Below, piece after piece: positions 1 to 6,602 of a stretch of DNA of 13,014 nucleotides; the stretch's first letter is position 1, and every line of letters begins with the position of its first letter. The stretch lies in the NCBI GenBank assembly GCA_005884155.1, contig VAXD01000061.1:1-13014 (forward strand). Direction: 5' to 3'. The notes beneath the pieces are model-generated. The model did no database searches and was not told where the DNA came from. It was given only the letters and a program-made list of their open reading frames with translations. The stretch is from Actinomycetota bacterium. GTDB lineage: Bacteria > Actinomycetota > Thermoleophilia > Gaiellales > Gaiellaceae. Both the position numbers and the translations under genes were made by a program.

Positions 1-623
1 TCTTCGCGTTCCTGCTCGCGATCGGCTTCGCGATTTCGCTCTTCAAGGTGGGCCCAGCCCTGCTCGCCGACCTGCTGCCGATCTCGAACGGCTTCTGGTT
101 CGTGCTCGTCGAGGGCTGCATCCGCGTGACGGTCTTCGTGCTCTACCTGGTGCTGATCTCGCTGCTGCCCGACCTGCGCCGCGTCTTCCAGTACCACGCC
201 GCCGAGCACAAGGCGATCAACGCGTTCGAGGCCGGCGAGGAGCTGGAGCCGCAGATCGTCCAGCGCTTCAGCCTGATCCACCCGCGCTGCGGCACCGCCT
301 TCCTGCTCTGGGTGATGGTGATCGCGATCTTCGTGTTCGCGTTCTTCGGCCGCCCCGCCTGGTACTGGCTGATCGTGACGCGGATCCTGCTGCTGCCCGT
401 GATCGCCGGGATCGCCTACGAGCTGATCCGCTTTGCCGGCAAGCACACCGGCAACCGGGTCGTGATGGGGCTGCTCGCGCCAGGCCTTTGGCTGCAGCGC
501 CTGACGACGCGCGAGCCGACGCTCGACCAGCTCGAGGTCTCGATCCGCGCCCTGCGTGAGGTGCTCGCCCTCGAGCAGGGCGAGGACGCTAGGTCAGAGG
601 CTCGGGTCGAGGTGATGGCCTAG
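1..623 (+). CDS. DUF1385 (YqhQ-like) membrane protein, 5' truncated by window edge
   Basis: The reading frame is open from base 3 to the TAG at 621-623 (206 residues visible), and its start lies outside the window. It carries the two signatures of the DUF1385 family: YHAAEHK (bases 192-212) followed by a conserved RCGT (285-296). At least three or four hydrophobic stretches indicate an integral membrane protein: the N-terminal edge, about bases 90-170, about 309-350 and about 362-430. The charged C-terminus lies past the last helix. The His/Glu/Cys signature looks like a possible metal or redox site, but the family has no firmly assigned biochemical role. Relatives are often found beside rpmE/prfA, which fits prfA lying 1.3 kb downstream. 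Its last 35 bases overlap the 3' end of the convergent MFS gene. The family call is firm; the function is unknown. A GTG at 48 is in frame but is internal, because coding-type membrane sequence continues upstream of it. Confidence 0.88.
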   Translation, partial: FAFLLAIGFAISLFKVGPALLADLLPISNGFWFVLVEGCIRVTVFVLYLVLISLLPDLRRVFQYHAAEHKAINAFEAGEELEPQIVQRFSLIHPRCGTAFLLWVMVIAIFVFAFFGRPAWYWLIVTRILLLPVIAGIAYELIRFAGKHTGNRVVMGLLAPGLWLQRLTTREPTLDQLEVSIRALREVLALEQGEDARSEARVEVMA

Positions 624-1866
624 AAGCTCGCGCGGCAGCCGCCGCTCCGAGCAGGCCGACCAACGGGATCGCGAGCGCCGCGCCAGCGAACACGCTGCGC
701 GCGGCTACCACCGCGAACAGCGGAGAGACCAGCAGCAGCCCCGTCGCGTGCGCGCCGCGGTGGACGAGCGAGATCAGGCCGGTGACGCGGCCGAGGTGCG
801 AGTCGGGGATCTCGGTCTGCGCCGCCGAAACGGTGAGCACGTAGGCGGAGCCCTGGCCGGCTCCCGCGATCAGCGCGCCTGCGAACGCCGGGCCGAGCGA
901 GTGCGCCAGTGCGAGCAGCGTGTAGGCGGGCAGGTACGCGCACCAGGCGAACAGGGCGCCGCGCGCCTTCCTGCGCACCGGCCGCCGCGCCAGGAACGCG
1001 CCCGCGCCGATCGAGCCGAGTGCGTAGGCGACCACGATCAGAGAAAAACGCCCGGGGCCGCCGTGCAGCGAGTGTCGGACGAGCTGCGGCACGCCGACGA
1101 TCCAGGTCCCGGACGAGATCGTCACCGCGACGCCGAGCACGACCACCGAAGCCGCCAGCCAGGGATGCGGCCGCATCACCGTGAACGCCTCACGCACACG
1201 AGGGCGCGCCTCGTGCTCCTGCGCGGCACGTGCTAGCGAGGGCAGGCCGGACAGCAGAAGCGCCGAGATCACGAATGAGCCCGCGTTGAGGGCGAAGAAC
1301 GCGCTCAGCGGGACGACCGTCAGCAGGGCCGCGGCGACCGCCGAGCCGCCGAGCCAGAGTGCGTCTCCGCTCGCCCGGACGAGCGCGTTCGCGGCCTGGA
1401 CGCCGTCGCGGCCGGCGAGTGCCGGCAGGGCGCCGCCGTAAGCAGGGTCGAAGTAGCTCGCGCCGGTCGTGAGCAGGAAGGCAGCGACGACGAGGGCCCA
1501 GAGCGTGAGGTGCCCGCTCAGCCCGGCGATCGCGACCGGCACGAGCACAGCCGCTCGCAGCAGGTCGGCGGTCACCATCAGCCGTCTCCGCGAGACGCGG
1601 TCGGCGAACACACCGCCGTGGAAGCCGAACAGAAGCGCGGGCACGCTGTCGGCGAGTCGCACGACGATCACGCCGATCGGCCCGCCCGCGAGCAGCGCCG
1701 CCCACATCAGGGCGATGTACTGAAAGGCGTCCCCGAGCTCGCTCGTCGCGACCGCGAGGTAGAGCCGCCGGAACTGCGGACGCCGCAGCAGCGCGACCGC
1801 GCCGGCGGAGGGCGGCCCTGCCGGAGCCCTGATTTCCTCGGGCTCGGCGGTGATCGGGTCGGCCAC
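589..1866 (-). CDS. MFS transporter, MFS_3/EntS-like exporter family
   Basis: The protein has 425 residues, the normal length for a 12-helix major facilitator, with alternating hydrophobic segments along its length. Residues 84-95 (GGVFADRVSRRR) match motif A of the helix 2-3 loop, and LMVTADLLRA follows directly, as is typical of MFS_3 drug/siderophore exporters (EntS type). The N-terminal cytoplasmic lead (about 30 residues) is Pro/Ala/Glu-rich, and the C-terminus ends in a short basic tail. The GTG start at 1866 is chosen because a TAGGTT hexamer lies exactly six bases upstream, the layout of a leaderless promoter. The gene is transcribed divergently from prfA across only 17 bp and convergently with the DUF1385 gene, so it looks like an insertion between DUF1385 and prfA. 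The substrate cannot be told from sequence; efflux of a small hydrophobic compound is an inference. Confidence 0.85.
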   Translation of the reverse strand: MADPITAEPEEIRAPAGPPSAGAVALLRRPQFRRLYLAVATSELGDAFQYIALMWAALLAGGPIGVIVVRLADSVPALLFGFHGGVFADRVSRRRLMVTADLLRAAVLVPVAIAGLSGHLTLWALVVAAFLLTTGASYFDPAYGGALPALAGRDGVQAANALVRASGDALWLGGSAVAAALLTVVPLSAFFALNAGSFVISALLLSGLPSLARAAQEHEARPRVREAFTVMRPHPWLAASVVVLGVAVTISSGTWIVGVPQLVRHSLHGGPGRFSLIVVAYALGSIGAGAFLARRPVRRKARGALFAWCAYLPAYTLLALAHSLGPAFAGALIAGAGQGSAYVLTVSAAQTEIPDSHLGRVTGLISLVHRGAHATGLLLVSPLFAVVAARSVFAGAALAIPLVGLLGAAAAARASRPSPRPEPLT

Positions 1867-1871
1867 GGGGC

Positions 1872-1877
1872 TAACCT
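1872..1877 (+). promoter_or_regulatory. -10 hexamer of a leaderless prfA promoter
   Basis: TAACCT (TAnnnT) ends six bases before the prfA ATG at 1884, so a transcript starting at normal spacing would begin at the start codon. No Shine-Dalgarno precedes the ATG, which fits a leaderless mRNA. No clear -35 box is visible upstream; that stretch is MFS coding sequence. Confidence 0.55.
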
Positions 1878-1878
1878 A
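1873..1878 (-). promoter_or_regulatory. -10 hexamer of a leaderless MFS-gene promoter
   Basis: On the minus strand this reads TAGGTT (TAnnnT), ending six bases before the GTG at 1866. It shares five of its six base pairs with the prfA -10 on the other strand. There is no ribosome binding site between it and the start codon. Confidence 0.5.
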
Positions 1879-1883
1879 GCTTC

Positions 1884-2933
1884 ATGCCCGCCATGGACGA
1901 GCTTGTCGACGAGCTGGAGCGTTCCTACCGCGAGACGCAGGAGCGGCTGTCCGATCCTGCCGTCTACAACGACCACCGCGAAGCGGCGGAGGTCGGGCGG
2001 CGCGCGAAAGAGCTCGAAGGCCCCTACAAGCTGGCCCAGGAGTGGCGCTCCACCCGCGACGACCTCGAGGCGGCCCGGGACGACGGCGACCTACGCGAGC
2101 TCGTCCCCGAGCTGGAGGAGCGGCTCGCCACGCTCGAGGAGGACCTGAAGCTCGCCCTCGTCGAGACCGATCCGGCCGACCGCAAGGACGTGATCGTGGA
2201 GATCCGCCAAGGCGTCGGCGGCGACGAGGCCGCGCTCTGGGCGGCCGACCTCTTCCGGATGCTGACCCGCTTCGCGGAGGGTCGCGGCTACAAGGTCGAG
2301 CAGCTCGAGGTGAGCGGCAACGAGGCAGGTGGTTTCAAGGAGATCGTCTTTGCAGTCAAGGGCGACGGCGCCTACTCCGTCTTCAAGTGGGAGGCCGGCA
2401 CCCACCGCGTGCAGCGCGTGCCCGAGACCGAGTCGCAGGGCCGGATCCACACGTCGACCGCCACCGTCGCCGTCATGCCCGAGGCGGAGGAGGTCGAGAT
2501 CGAGGTCGATCCGAGCGACCTCAAGATCGACGTCTACCGCTCGACGGGGCCAGGCGGACAGAGCGTCAACACCACCGACTCGGCCGTCCGGATCACGCAC
2601 CTGCCGACCGGGATCGTCGTCGCGATGCAGGACGAGAAATCGCAGCTCCAGAACAAGACGAAGGCGATGCGAGTTCTCCGCGCCCGGCTCTACGAGGCCG
2701 AGCGCGAGCGGCAGCAGGCCGAGGAGGCCGCCGCGCGCCGCTCGCAGATCGGGTCCGGCCGGCGGGCCGAGAAGATCCGCACCTACAACTTCCCGGAGAA
2801 CCGCGTCACCGATCACCGCGTACACCTGACTGTGCACCGGCTGGACAAGATCCTCGAGGGCGAGCTGGGCGAGTTCACCGAGGCGCTGGCCGCGGAGGAG
2901 CGCCGGCGAGCGCTCGAGACTGCTTCGGCATGA
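1884..2933 (+). CDS. prfA: Peptide chain release factor 1 (RF1)
   Basis: RF1 recognises UAA and UAG in the ribosomal A site and triggers peptidyl-tRNA hydrolysis. The 349-residue protein has the helical N-terminal domain (1-95), then the decoding domain with the tripeptide anticodon PET at 180-182 inside RVPETESQGRIHTS. This is the PxT form of RF1 (Bacillus RF1 also has PET) and not the SPF of RF2. The catalytic loop TGPGGQSVNT has its GGQ at 224-226; Gln226 is the residue methylated by PrmC, which is encoded next. The C-terminal RTYNFPENRVTDHR block is typical. The ATG at 1884 is preferred over the ATG at 1893 because the -10-like hexamer TAACCT sits at leaderless spacing from it. The stop overlaps the prmC start (ATGA), implying coupled translation. 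Length is close to the usual 355-360. Confidence 0.97.
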   Translation: MPAMDELVDELERSYRETQERLSDPAVYNDHREAAEVGRRAKELEGPYKLAQEWRSTRDDLEAARDDGDLRELVPELEERLATLEEDLKLALVETDPADRKDVIVEIRQGVGGDEAALWAADLFRMLTRFAEGRGYKVEQLEVSGNEAGGFKEIVFAVKGDGAYSVFKWEAGTHRVQRVPETESQGRIHTSTATVAVMPEAEEVEIEVDPSDLKIDVYRSTGPGGQSVNTTDSAVRITHLPTGIVVAMQDEKSQLQNKTKAMRVLRARLYEAERERQQAEEAAARRSQIGSGRRAEKIRTYNFPENRVTDHRVHLTVHRLDKILEGELGEFTEALAAEERRRALETASA

Positions 2934-3778
2934 CGCTCGGCGATGCGCTTGCCCGGGCCACCGCCAGGCTGGCCGAGGCGGGAGTCGATTCGGCCCGCCT
3001 CGAGGCGGAGCTGCTGCTCGCGAAGGCCTGCGACGACTGCGCCCGCGCGCTCCTCTACGCCGAGCTCGACCGCGAGCTCAATGACGAGCAGACTGCCGCC
3101 TTCGACGCGAACGTCTCCCGCCGGGAGCAGCGAGAGCCGCTTGCGTACATTCTCGGCGAGTGGGGGTTTCGCAGGCTGACGCTCAAGACAGACTCGCGTG
3201 CGCTGATCCCCCGGCCGGAGACCGAGATCGTCGTCGAGCGGGCGCTCGATCACATCCGCGACGTCGAGGAGCCGAGCGTCCTCGACGTCGGCACCGGAAC
3301 CGGCGCGATCGCCCTTGCGATCGCGGACGAGTCCCCGGCGGCCCGGGTGACGGCGGTGGACGTCTCGCCGGACGCGCTCGCGCTCGCGCGCGAGAACCTG
3401 GAGCTCACGGGCGTCAATGGGCGCGTCCGCCTCGTCGAGCACGACCTGACGAGCGGCCTCGGCGACGGCAACTTCGACCTGGTCGTCTCGAACCCGCCGT
3501 ACGTCGAGCCAGAAGAGCTGCTGACGCTGCAGCCCGAGGTGCGCGACTGGGAGCCGCACGTCGCCCTCGTCGCGAGCGGCGCGACGGAGGCCGTCGCACG
3601 CGCGGCGACGCAGGCGCTGCGCCCAGGCGGCTGGCTCGTGCTCGAGACCGCTGCGTGTTCCGGGGAGCGGGTTAGGAGCCTGCTCGACGAGCTGGGTTAC
3701 GACCACGTCACGATCACCCCGGACCTGGCAGGAAGGGACCGCGTCGTCGAGGGCAAGTGGCGGGACGGACGGCTGTGA
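2930..3778 (+). CDS. prmC: Release factor glutamine N5-methyltransferase PrmC/HemK
   Basis: PrmC transfers a methyl group from S-adenosylmethionine to the Gln of the GGQ motif in release factors, raising termination efficiency. The protein has 282 residues. A helical substrate-binding N-domain (1-85) leads into the conserved LIPRPETE linker (92-99), the SAM-binding motif I VLDVGTGTGAIALA (117-130) and the catalytic SNPPYV (187-192), whose NPPY (188-191) clamps the target glutamine amide. The late EVRDWEPHVAL block is also family-specific. The ATG at 2930 is chosen because it overlaps the prfA stop by four bases and gives the expected family length. The frame stays open far upstream inside prfA, but that extension is Arg/Gly-rich out-of-frame sequence and not part of the protein. 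Direct partnership with the upstream gene product is well established for this enzyme. Confidence 0.96.
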   Translation: MTLGDALARATARLAEAGVDSARLEAELLLAKACDDCARALLYAELDRELNDEQTAAFDANVSRREQREPLAYILGEWGFRRLTLKTDSRALIPRPETEIVVERALDHIRDVEEPSVLDVGTGTGAIALAIADESPAARVTAVDVSPDALALARENLELTGVNGRVRLVEHDLTSGLGDGNFDLVVSNPPYVEPEELLTLQPEVRDWEPHVALVASGATEAVARAATQALRPGGWLVLETAACSGERVRSLLDELGYDHVTITPDLAGRDRVVEGKWRDGRL

Positions 3779-3791
3779 TAGGAACACGTGC

Positions 3792-5120
3792 GTGGCCGCG
3801 CCAACCACTCCGTACGCCCGCAGCGGCGATGTCCAACCCGCCTACCAGGTAATCCGAGACGGCCCTCGCGACCTCGTCCTGTCGCTGGACTGGGCGAGCC
3901 ATCTCGAGGTGCTGTGGGAGCAGCCGTTCGTACAAGAGCTCGTCACCTCCCTGGCCCGCTTCGCGCGGGTGCTCTGGTTCGACATGCGGGGCGTCGGCCT
4001 CTCGGATCGAGTGCCCGGCGCGCCCGCGGTGACCGAAGACTGGATGGACGACGTCGCCGCCGTGATGGACGCCGCCGGATCCGAGCGCGCGTCGCTGGTT
4101 GCGCACGGCCACGCCGCGCAGATGGCGGTGATGGCCGCGGCCACGCACCCGGACCGGATCGAGTCGCTCGTGCTCGTAAACGGCTTTGCCCGCTTTTCTC
4201 GCACAGAGGACTACCCGGCCGGGATGCCCGCGGCGGGCGCCGAGGCGGCCCTCGAGCAGATTGCCGAGACCTGGGGGAGGGGCACGATGGCAGCGCTGCT
4301 CGGGCCTTCCGTCGCCTCGACTCCAGGAATGACGGAGTGGTACGGGCGGCTCGAGCGTTTCTCGGCGGGCCCCGGGACCGCCCTGGGACGCATGCGAGCG
4401 ATTCTCGAGCTCGACGTCCGTGAGGTCCTGCCTCTCGTCACCGCGCCGACGCTCGTGATCCAGAACCTCGGCGACGTGTACGTCCGCGCCGGCCACGGTC
4501 GCTATCTCGCCGAGCACATACCGGGAGCCCGCTTGCTGGAGCGCGAGAGCGACGACCACTGGCCGGTCCCCGAACCGGACCTGATCGCTGCGATCCGTGA
4601 GTTCATCACCGGCACGCCGGTGGAAGAGCCTGAGGCCGACCGCATTCTCACCACGGTCCTCTTCGTCGACGTCGTTGGCTCGACAGAGCGCGTGAGCGAA
4701 CTCGGCGATCGCCGCTGGACCACGTTGCTCGATCAGTTCGTCGGCACTGTCGAGCGACACGTCGTCGCGCACCGCGGCGCGCTGGTCGGGCAGGCCGGCG
4801 ACGGCATCCTCGCGACGTTCGACGGTCCCGCCCGGGCCATTCGGTGCGCGTGGGCCATTCGCGAGGCGCTCCAGCGGGTGGGGCTCAACGTCCGCTCGGG
4901 GCTGCATACGGGCGAGGTGACGGAGCGGAACGGGGACGTCGCGGGAATCGCCGTCCATATCGGCGCGCGCGTCTCTGAGCTCGCCAGGCCCGGCGAAGTC
5001 CTCGTGACGCGCACCGTCCGGGACCTTGTCGCCGGCTCGGAGATCGCGTTCGACGAGCGCGGCGAGCACCCGCTGAAGGGAGTCGCCGAGAACTGGGCGC
5101 TGTACGCGACGAGTGCCTAG
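3792..5120 (+). CDS. Alpha/beta-hydrolase-fold / class III nucleotide cyclase fusion (Rv1900c/LipJ-like)
   Basis: The 442-residue protein joins an alpha/beta-hydrolase fold (about 15-275) to a class III cyclase homology domain (about 284-442), the architecture of M. tuberculosis Rv1900c. In the hydrolase part, FDMRGVGLSD (63-72), an acid position at Asp228 (NLGD) and His256 (DDHW) are present. The nucleophile elbow reads AHGHAA (104-109), however, with Gly106 where the catalytic Ser belongs, so the domain is probably a non-catalytic sensor or ligand binder. In the cyclase part, metal-binding Asp293 (FVDVVGST) and Asp337 (AGDG) are kept, as are Asp382 and Arg393. The usual substrate-specifying Lys is Gly333, and the transition-state Asn is His389 (VHIGARV). 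Cyclase activity is therefore uncertain, although Rv1900c is itself non-canonical. The GTG start follows AGGA at 3780-3783, eight bases upstream. The gene sits 13 bp after prmC, inside an otherwise housekeeping cluster. Confidence 0.9.
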   Translation: MAAPTTPYARSGDVQPAYQVIRDGPRDLVLSLDWASHLEVLWEQPFVQELVTSLARFARVLWFDMRGVGLSDRVPGAPAVTEDWMDDVAAVMDAAGSERASLVAHGHAAQMAVMAAATHPDRIESLVLVNGFARFSRTEDYPAGMPAAGAEAALEQIAETWGRGTMAALLGPSVASTPGMTEWYGRLERFSAGPGTALGRMRAILELDVREVLPLVTAPTLVIQNLGDVYVRAGHGRYLAEHIPGARLLERESDDHWPVPEPDLIAAIREFITGTPVEEPEADRILTTVLFVDVVGSTERVSELGDRRWTTLLDQFVGTVERHVVAHRGALVGQAGDGILATFDGPARAIRCAWAIREALQRVGLNVRSGLHTGEVTERNGDVAGIAVHIGARVSELARPGEVLVTRTVRDLVAGSEIAFDERGEHPLKGVAENWALYATSA

Positions 5121-5129
5121 GCGCAGGCA

Positions 5130-5135
5130 TACGAT
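5130..5135 (+). promoter_or_regulatory. Possible -10 hexamer upstream of the 5148 hydrolase
   Basis: TACGAT fits TAnnnT and lies 12 bases before the ATG at 5148, which would give a leader of about five bases. It falls in the 27-bp gap after the cyclase fusion gene, and the ATG has no Shine-Dalgarno. No convincing -35 box is visible, so this is weak. Confidence 0.25.
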
Positions 5136-5147
5136 CGCTTCGCCACG

Positions 5148-6011
5148 ATGACACACGCGAAGCAGAGCTTGACGACCGCGGATGGGAGGATGCTCGCCTA
5201 CCGCCGCGTCGGTTCGGGGCCGATCCTTGTCTGTCACGGCGGTGGCCCAGGGTTCTCCGGGCTCTACCTGCAGGACCTCGCGGGCCTCGACCGCCGGCTC
5301 GAGCTGATCCTGCTCGACCCGCGCGGCACCGGCGCCTCCGACCGGCCCGCCGACCCGCGCGCCTACGCGATCGAGGACTACTCGAACGACGTCGACGAGC
5401 TGCGCGAGCATCTCGGGCTCGAGCGGATCAACTTGCTCGGCCACTCCCACGGCGGCGTGATCGCGATGGACTACGCGGCGCGCTTTCCCGACCGCGTCGA
5501 CCGCGTGATCCTCGCGAGCACGCTCGCGCGCTTCGCGCAGGAGCAAGTGGACGCGATGAAGGCCGCGATGGCCACGAAGGCGAGCGAGCCCTGGTACGAC
5601 GACGCGCGCGCCGCGCTCGAGGCCGAGCAGAAGGGCGAGTTCGAGACCGACGCGGAGCTCGGCGAGCTCGCGATCCGCGAGTTCCCGTTCTACTTCGCGA
5701 CCTATGGCGACGCCGAGCGCGCGTACCTCGAGTCGCTGCGCGACGACGTCCCGAACGCCGACACGTTGCGCTACTTCAATCAGGAGATCTTCGAGACCTA
5801 CGACCTGCGTCCGCAGCTGGAGCAGATCACCGCGCCGACTCTCGTCGTCACCGGCGAGCTGGACTTCATCACCGGCCCCGTCTGCGCGAACGAGATCGAG
5901 CACAGCCTGCGCGACGTGCGCAAGGTGCTCATCCCCGGGTCGGGCCACTTCGTCTTCGTCGAGGCGCCCGAGGCGTTCCGCCGGGCGGTGCTCGACTTCC
6001 TCGAAGCGTGA
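5148..6011 (+). CDS. Alpha/beta hydrolase, proline iminopeptidase-like (S33 type)
   Basis: The 287-residue protein is a complete, apparently active alpha/beta hydrolase. It has the oxyanion-hole motif HGGGPG (30-35), DPRGTGASD (57-65), the nucleophile elbow GHSHGG (98-103, Ser100), the acid Asp239 (TGELDF) and the base His267 (GSGHF). A helical lid region spans roughly 130-215. The HGGGPG and DPRGTGxS pair resembles prolyl aminopeptidases and related S33 hydrolases, but this group also includes ester, lactone and C-C bond hydrolases, so the substrate is not assigned. There is no signal peptide, so it is likely cytoplasmic. It follows the hydrolase-cyclase fusion by 27 bp and overlaps the next gene, the Sua5/YrdC synthase, by GTGA; it is therefore probably co-transcribed with it. 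Unlike its upstream neighbour, its catalytic triad is intact. Confidence 0.88.
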   Translation: MTHAKQSLTTADGRMLAYRRVGSGPILVCHGGGPGFSGLYLQDLAGLDRRLELILLDPRGTGASDRPADPRAYAIEDYSNDVDELREHLGLERINLLGHSHGGVIAMDYAARFPDRVDRVILASTLARFAQEQVDAMKAAMATKASEPWYDDARAALEAEQKGEFETDAELGELAIREFPFYFATYGDAERAYLESLRDDVPNADTLRYFNQEIFETYDLRPQLEQITAPTLVVTGELDFITGPVCANEIEHSLRDVRKVLIPGSGHFVFVEAPEAFRRAVLDFLEA

Positions 6012-6589
6012 CGAATGCAAGCGCGGCGCTGAGAGCCGGCCTGCCGGTCGTCCTGCCGACCGACACCGTCTACGGGCTCTGCGGTGACCCCGACCGCCCC
6101 GAGGTTGCGCAGGAGGTCGCGCGGCTCAAGGGCCGCGAGCAACGCCAGCCGATCGCGCTCCTCGCGGGAAGCGTCGAGCGCCTGCTCGAACGAGTGCCCG
6201 AGCTCGATGCCCGCGCCCTGCTGGCCGGCCCGTACACGCTGATCCTCCCGAACCCGCAGCGGCGCTACCCGTGGCTCACAGGCGAGCGCCCGGACACGAT
6301 CGGCGTCCGGCTTCCGAAGCTGCCGCCGCCCGCCGCGGAGGTGCTCGACGAGGTCGGCGCGGTGCTCGCAACCAGCGCGAACGCCCACGGCGGTTCCGAC
6401 CCCCGCCGCCTCGAAGACGTGCCGGAAGAGATCCGCCGCGCGTGCGGCGCGCTCGTCGATGGGGGCGAGCTCTCCGGCACGCCTTCCACGGTGCTCGACC
6501 TCACAGGCCCGGAGCCCCAGGTCGTGCGCGAGGGAGCCGTTCCCGCGACCGACGCGCTCGCCGCCCTGGCCGACAGGTTGCGCGAGTAG
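6008..6589 (+). CDS. L-threonylcarbamoyladenylate synthase, Sua5/YrdC/YwlC family
   Basis: This enzyme makes threonylcarbamoyl-AMP from threonine, bicarbonate and ATP, the first step of the universal t6A37 modification of ANN-decoding tRNAs; TsaD with partners then transfers the moiety. The 193-residue single-domain form (TsaC-like length, no C-terminal Sua5 domain) shows PTDTVYGL (17-24), the basic KGREQRQP (41-48), AGPYTLIL (73-80), TSAN (122-125) and PSTVLDLTG (159-167). All are hallmarks of the YrdC fold. The GTG start is fixed by the GTGA overlap with the preceding hydrolase. Placement downstream of prfA-prmC is the conserved arrangement in Gram-positive bacteria (ywlC in B. subtilis). 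Here the two genes are separated from prmC by the hydrolase pair. The family assignment is strong. The symbol is left open because tsaC, sua5 and ywlC naming differs for this length class. Confidence 0.94.
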   Translation: MTNASAALRAGLPVVLPTDTVYGLCGDPDRPEVAQEVARLKGREQRQPIALLAGSVERLLERVPELDARALLAGPYTLILPNPQRRYPWLTGERPDTIGVRLPKLPPPAAEVLDEVGAVLATSANAHGGSDPRRLEDVPEEIRRACGALVDGGELSGTPSTVLDLTGPEPQVVREGAVPATDALAALADRLRE

Positions 6590-6592
6590 CAT
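6587..6592 (+). promoter_or_regulatory. Possible -10 hexamer for an internal glyA promoter
   Basis: TAGCAT fits TAnnnT and overlaps the stop codon of the upstream synthase, ten bases before the glyA ATG. A transcript from it would have a leader of only a few bases, and no Shine-Dalgarno precedes glyA. No clear -35 box is seen. Confidence 0.28.
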
Positions 6593-6602
6593 CCTTGGTG
6601 CG

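Noticed and set aside
48..50. GTG as the start of the DUF1385 gene
   Set aside because: The frame is open to the window edge and encodes hydrophobic membrane-type sequence upstream (FAFLLAIGFAISLFK), so the gene is simply truncated by the window.
2042..2929. Upstream in-frame extension of prmC inside prfA
   Set aside because: The extension is Arg/Gly/Pro-rich shadow sequence; the ATG at 2930 gives the normal PrmC length and overlaps the prfA stop.
3714..6020. A 768-codon open frame on the minus strand across the end of prmC, the cyclase fusion and the hydrolase
   Set aside because: It lies antisense to three well-recognised genes, its translation is low-complexity Arg/Glu/Val/Leu sequence with no domain, and such frames are expected opposite GC-rich codon usage.
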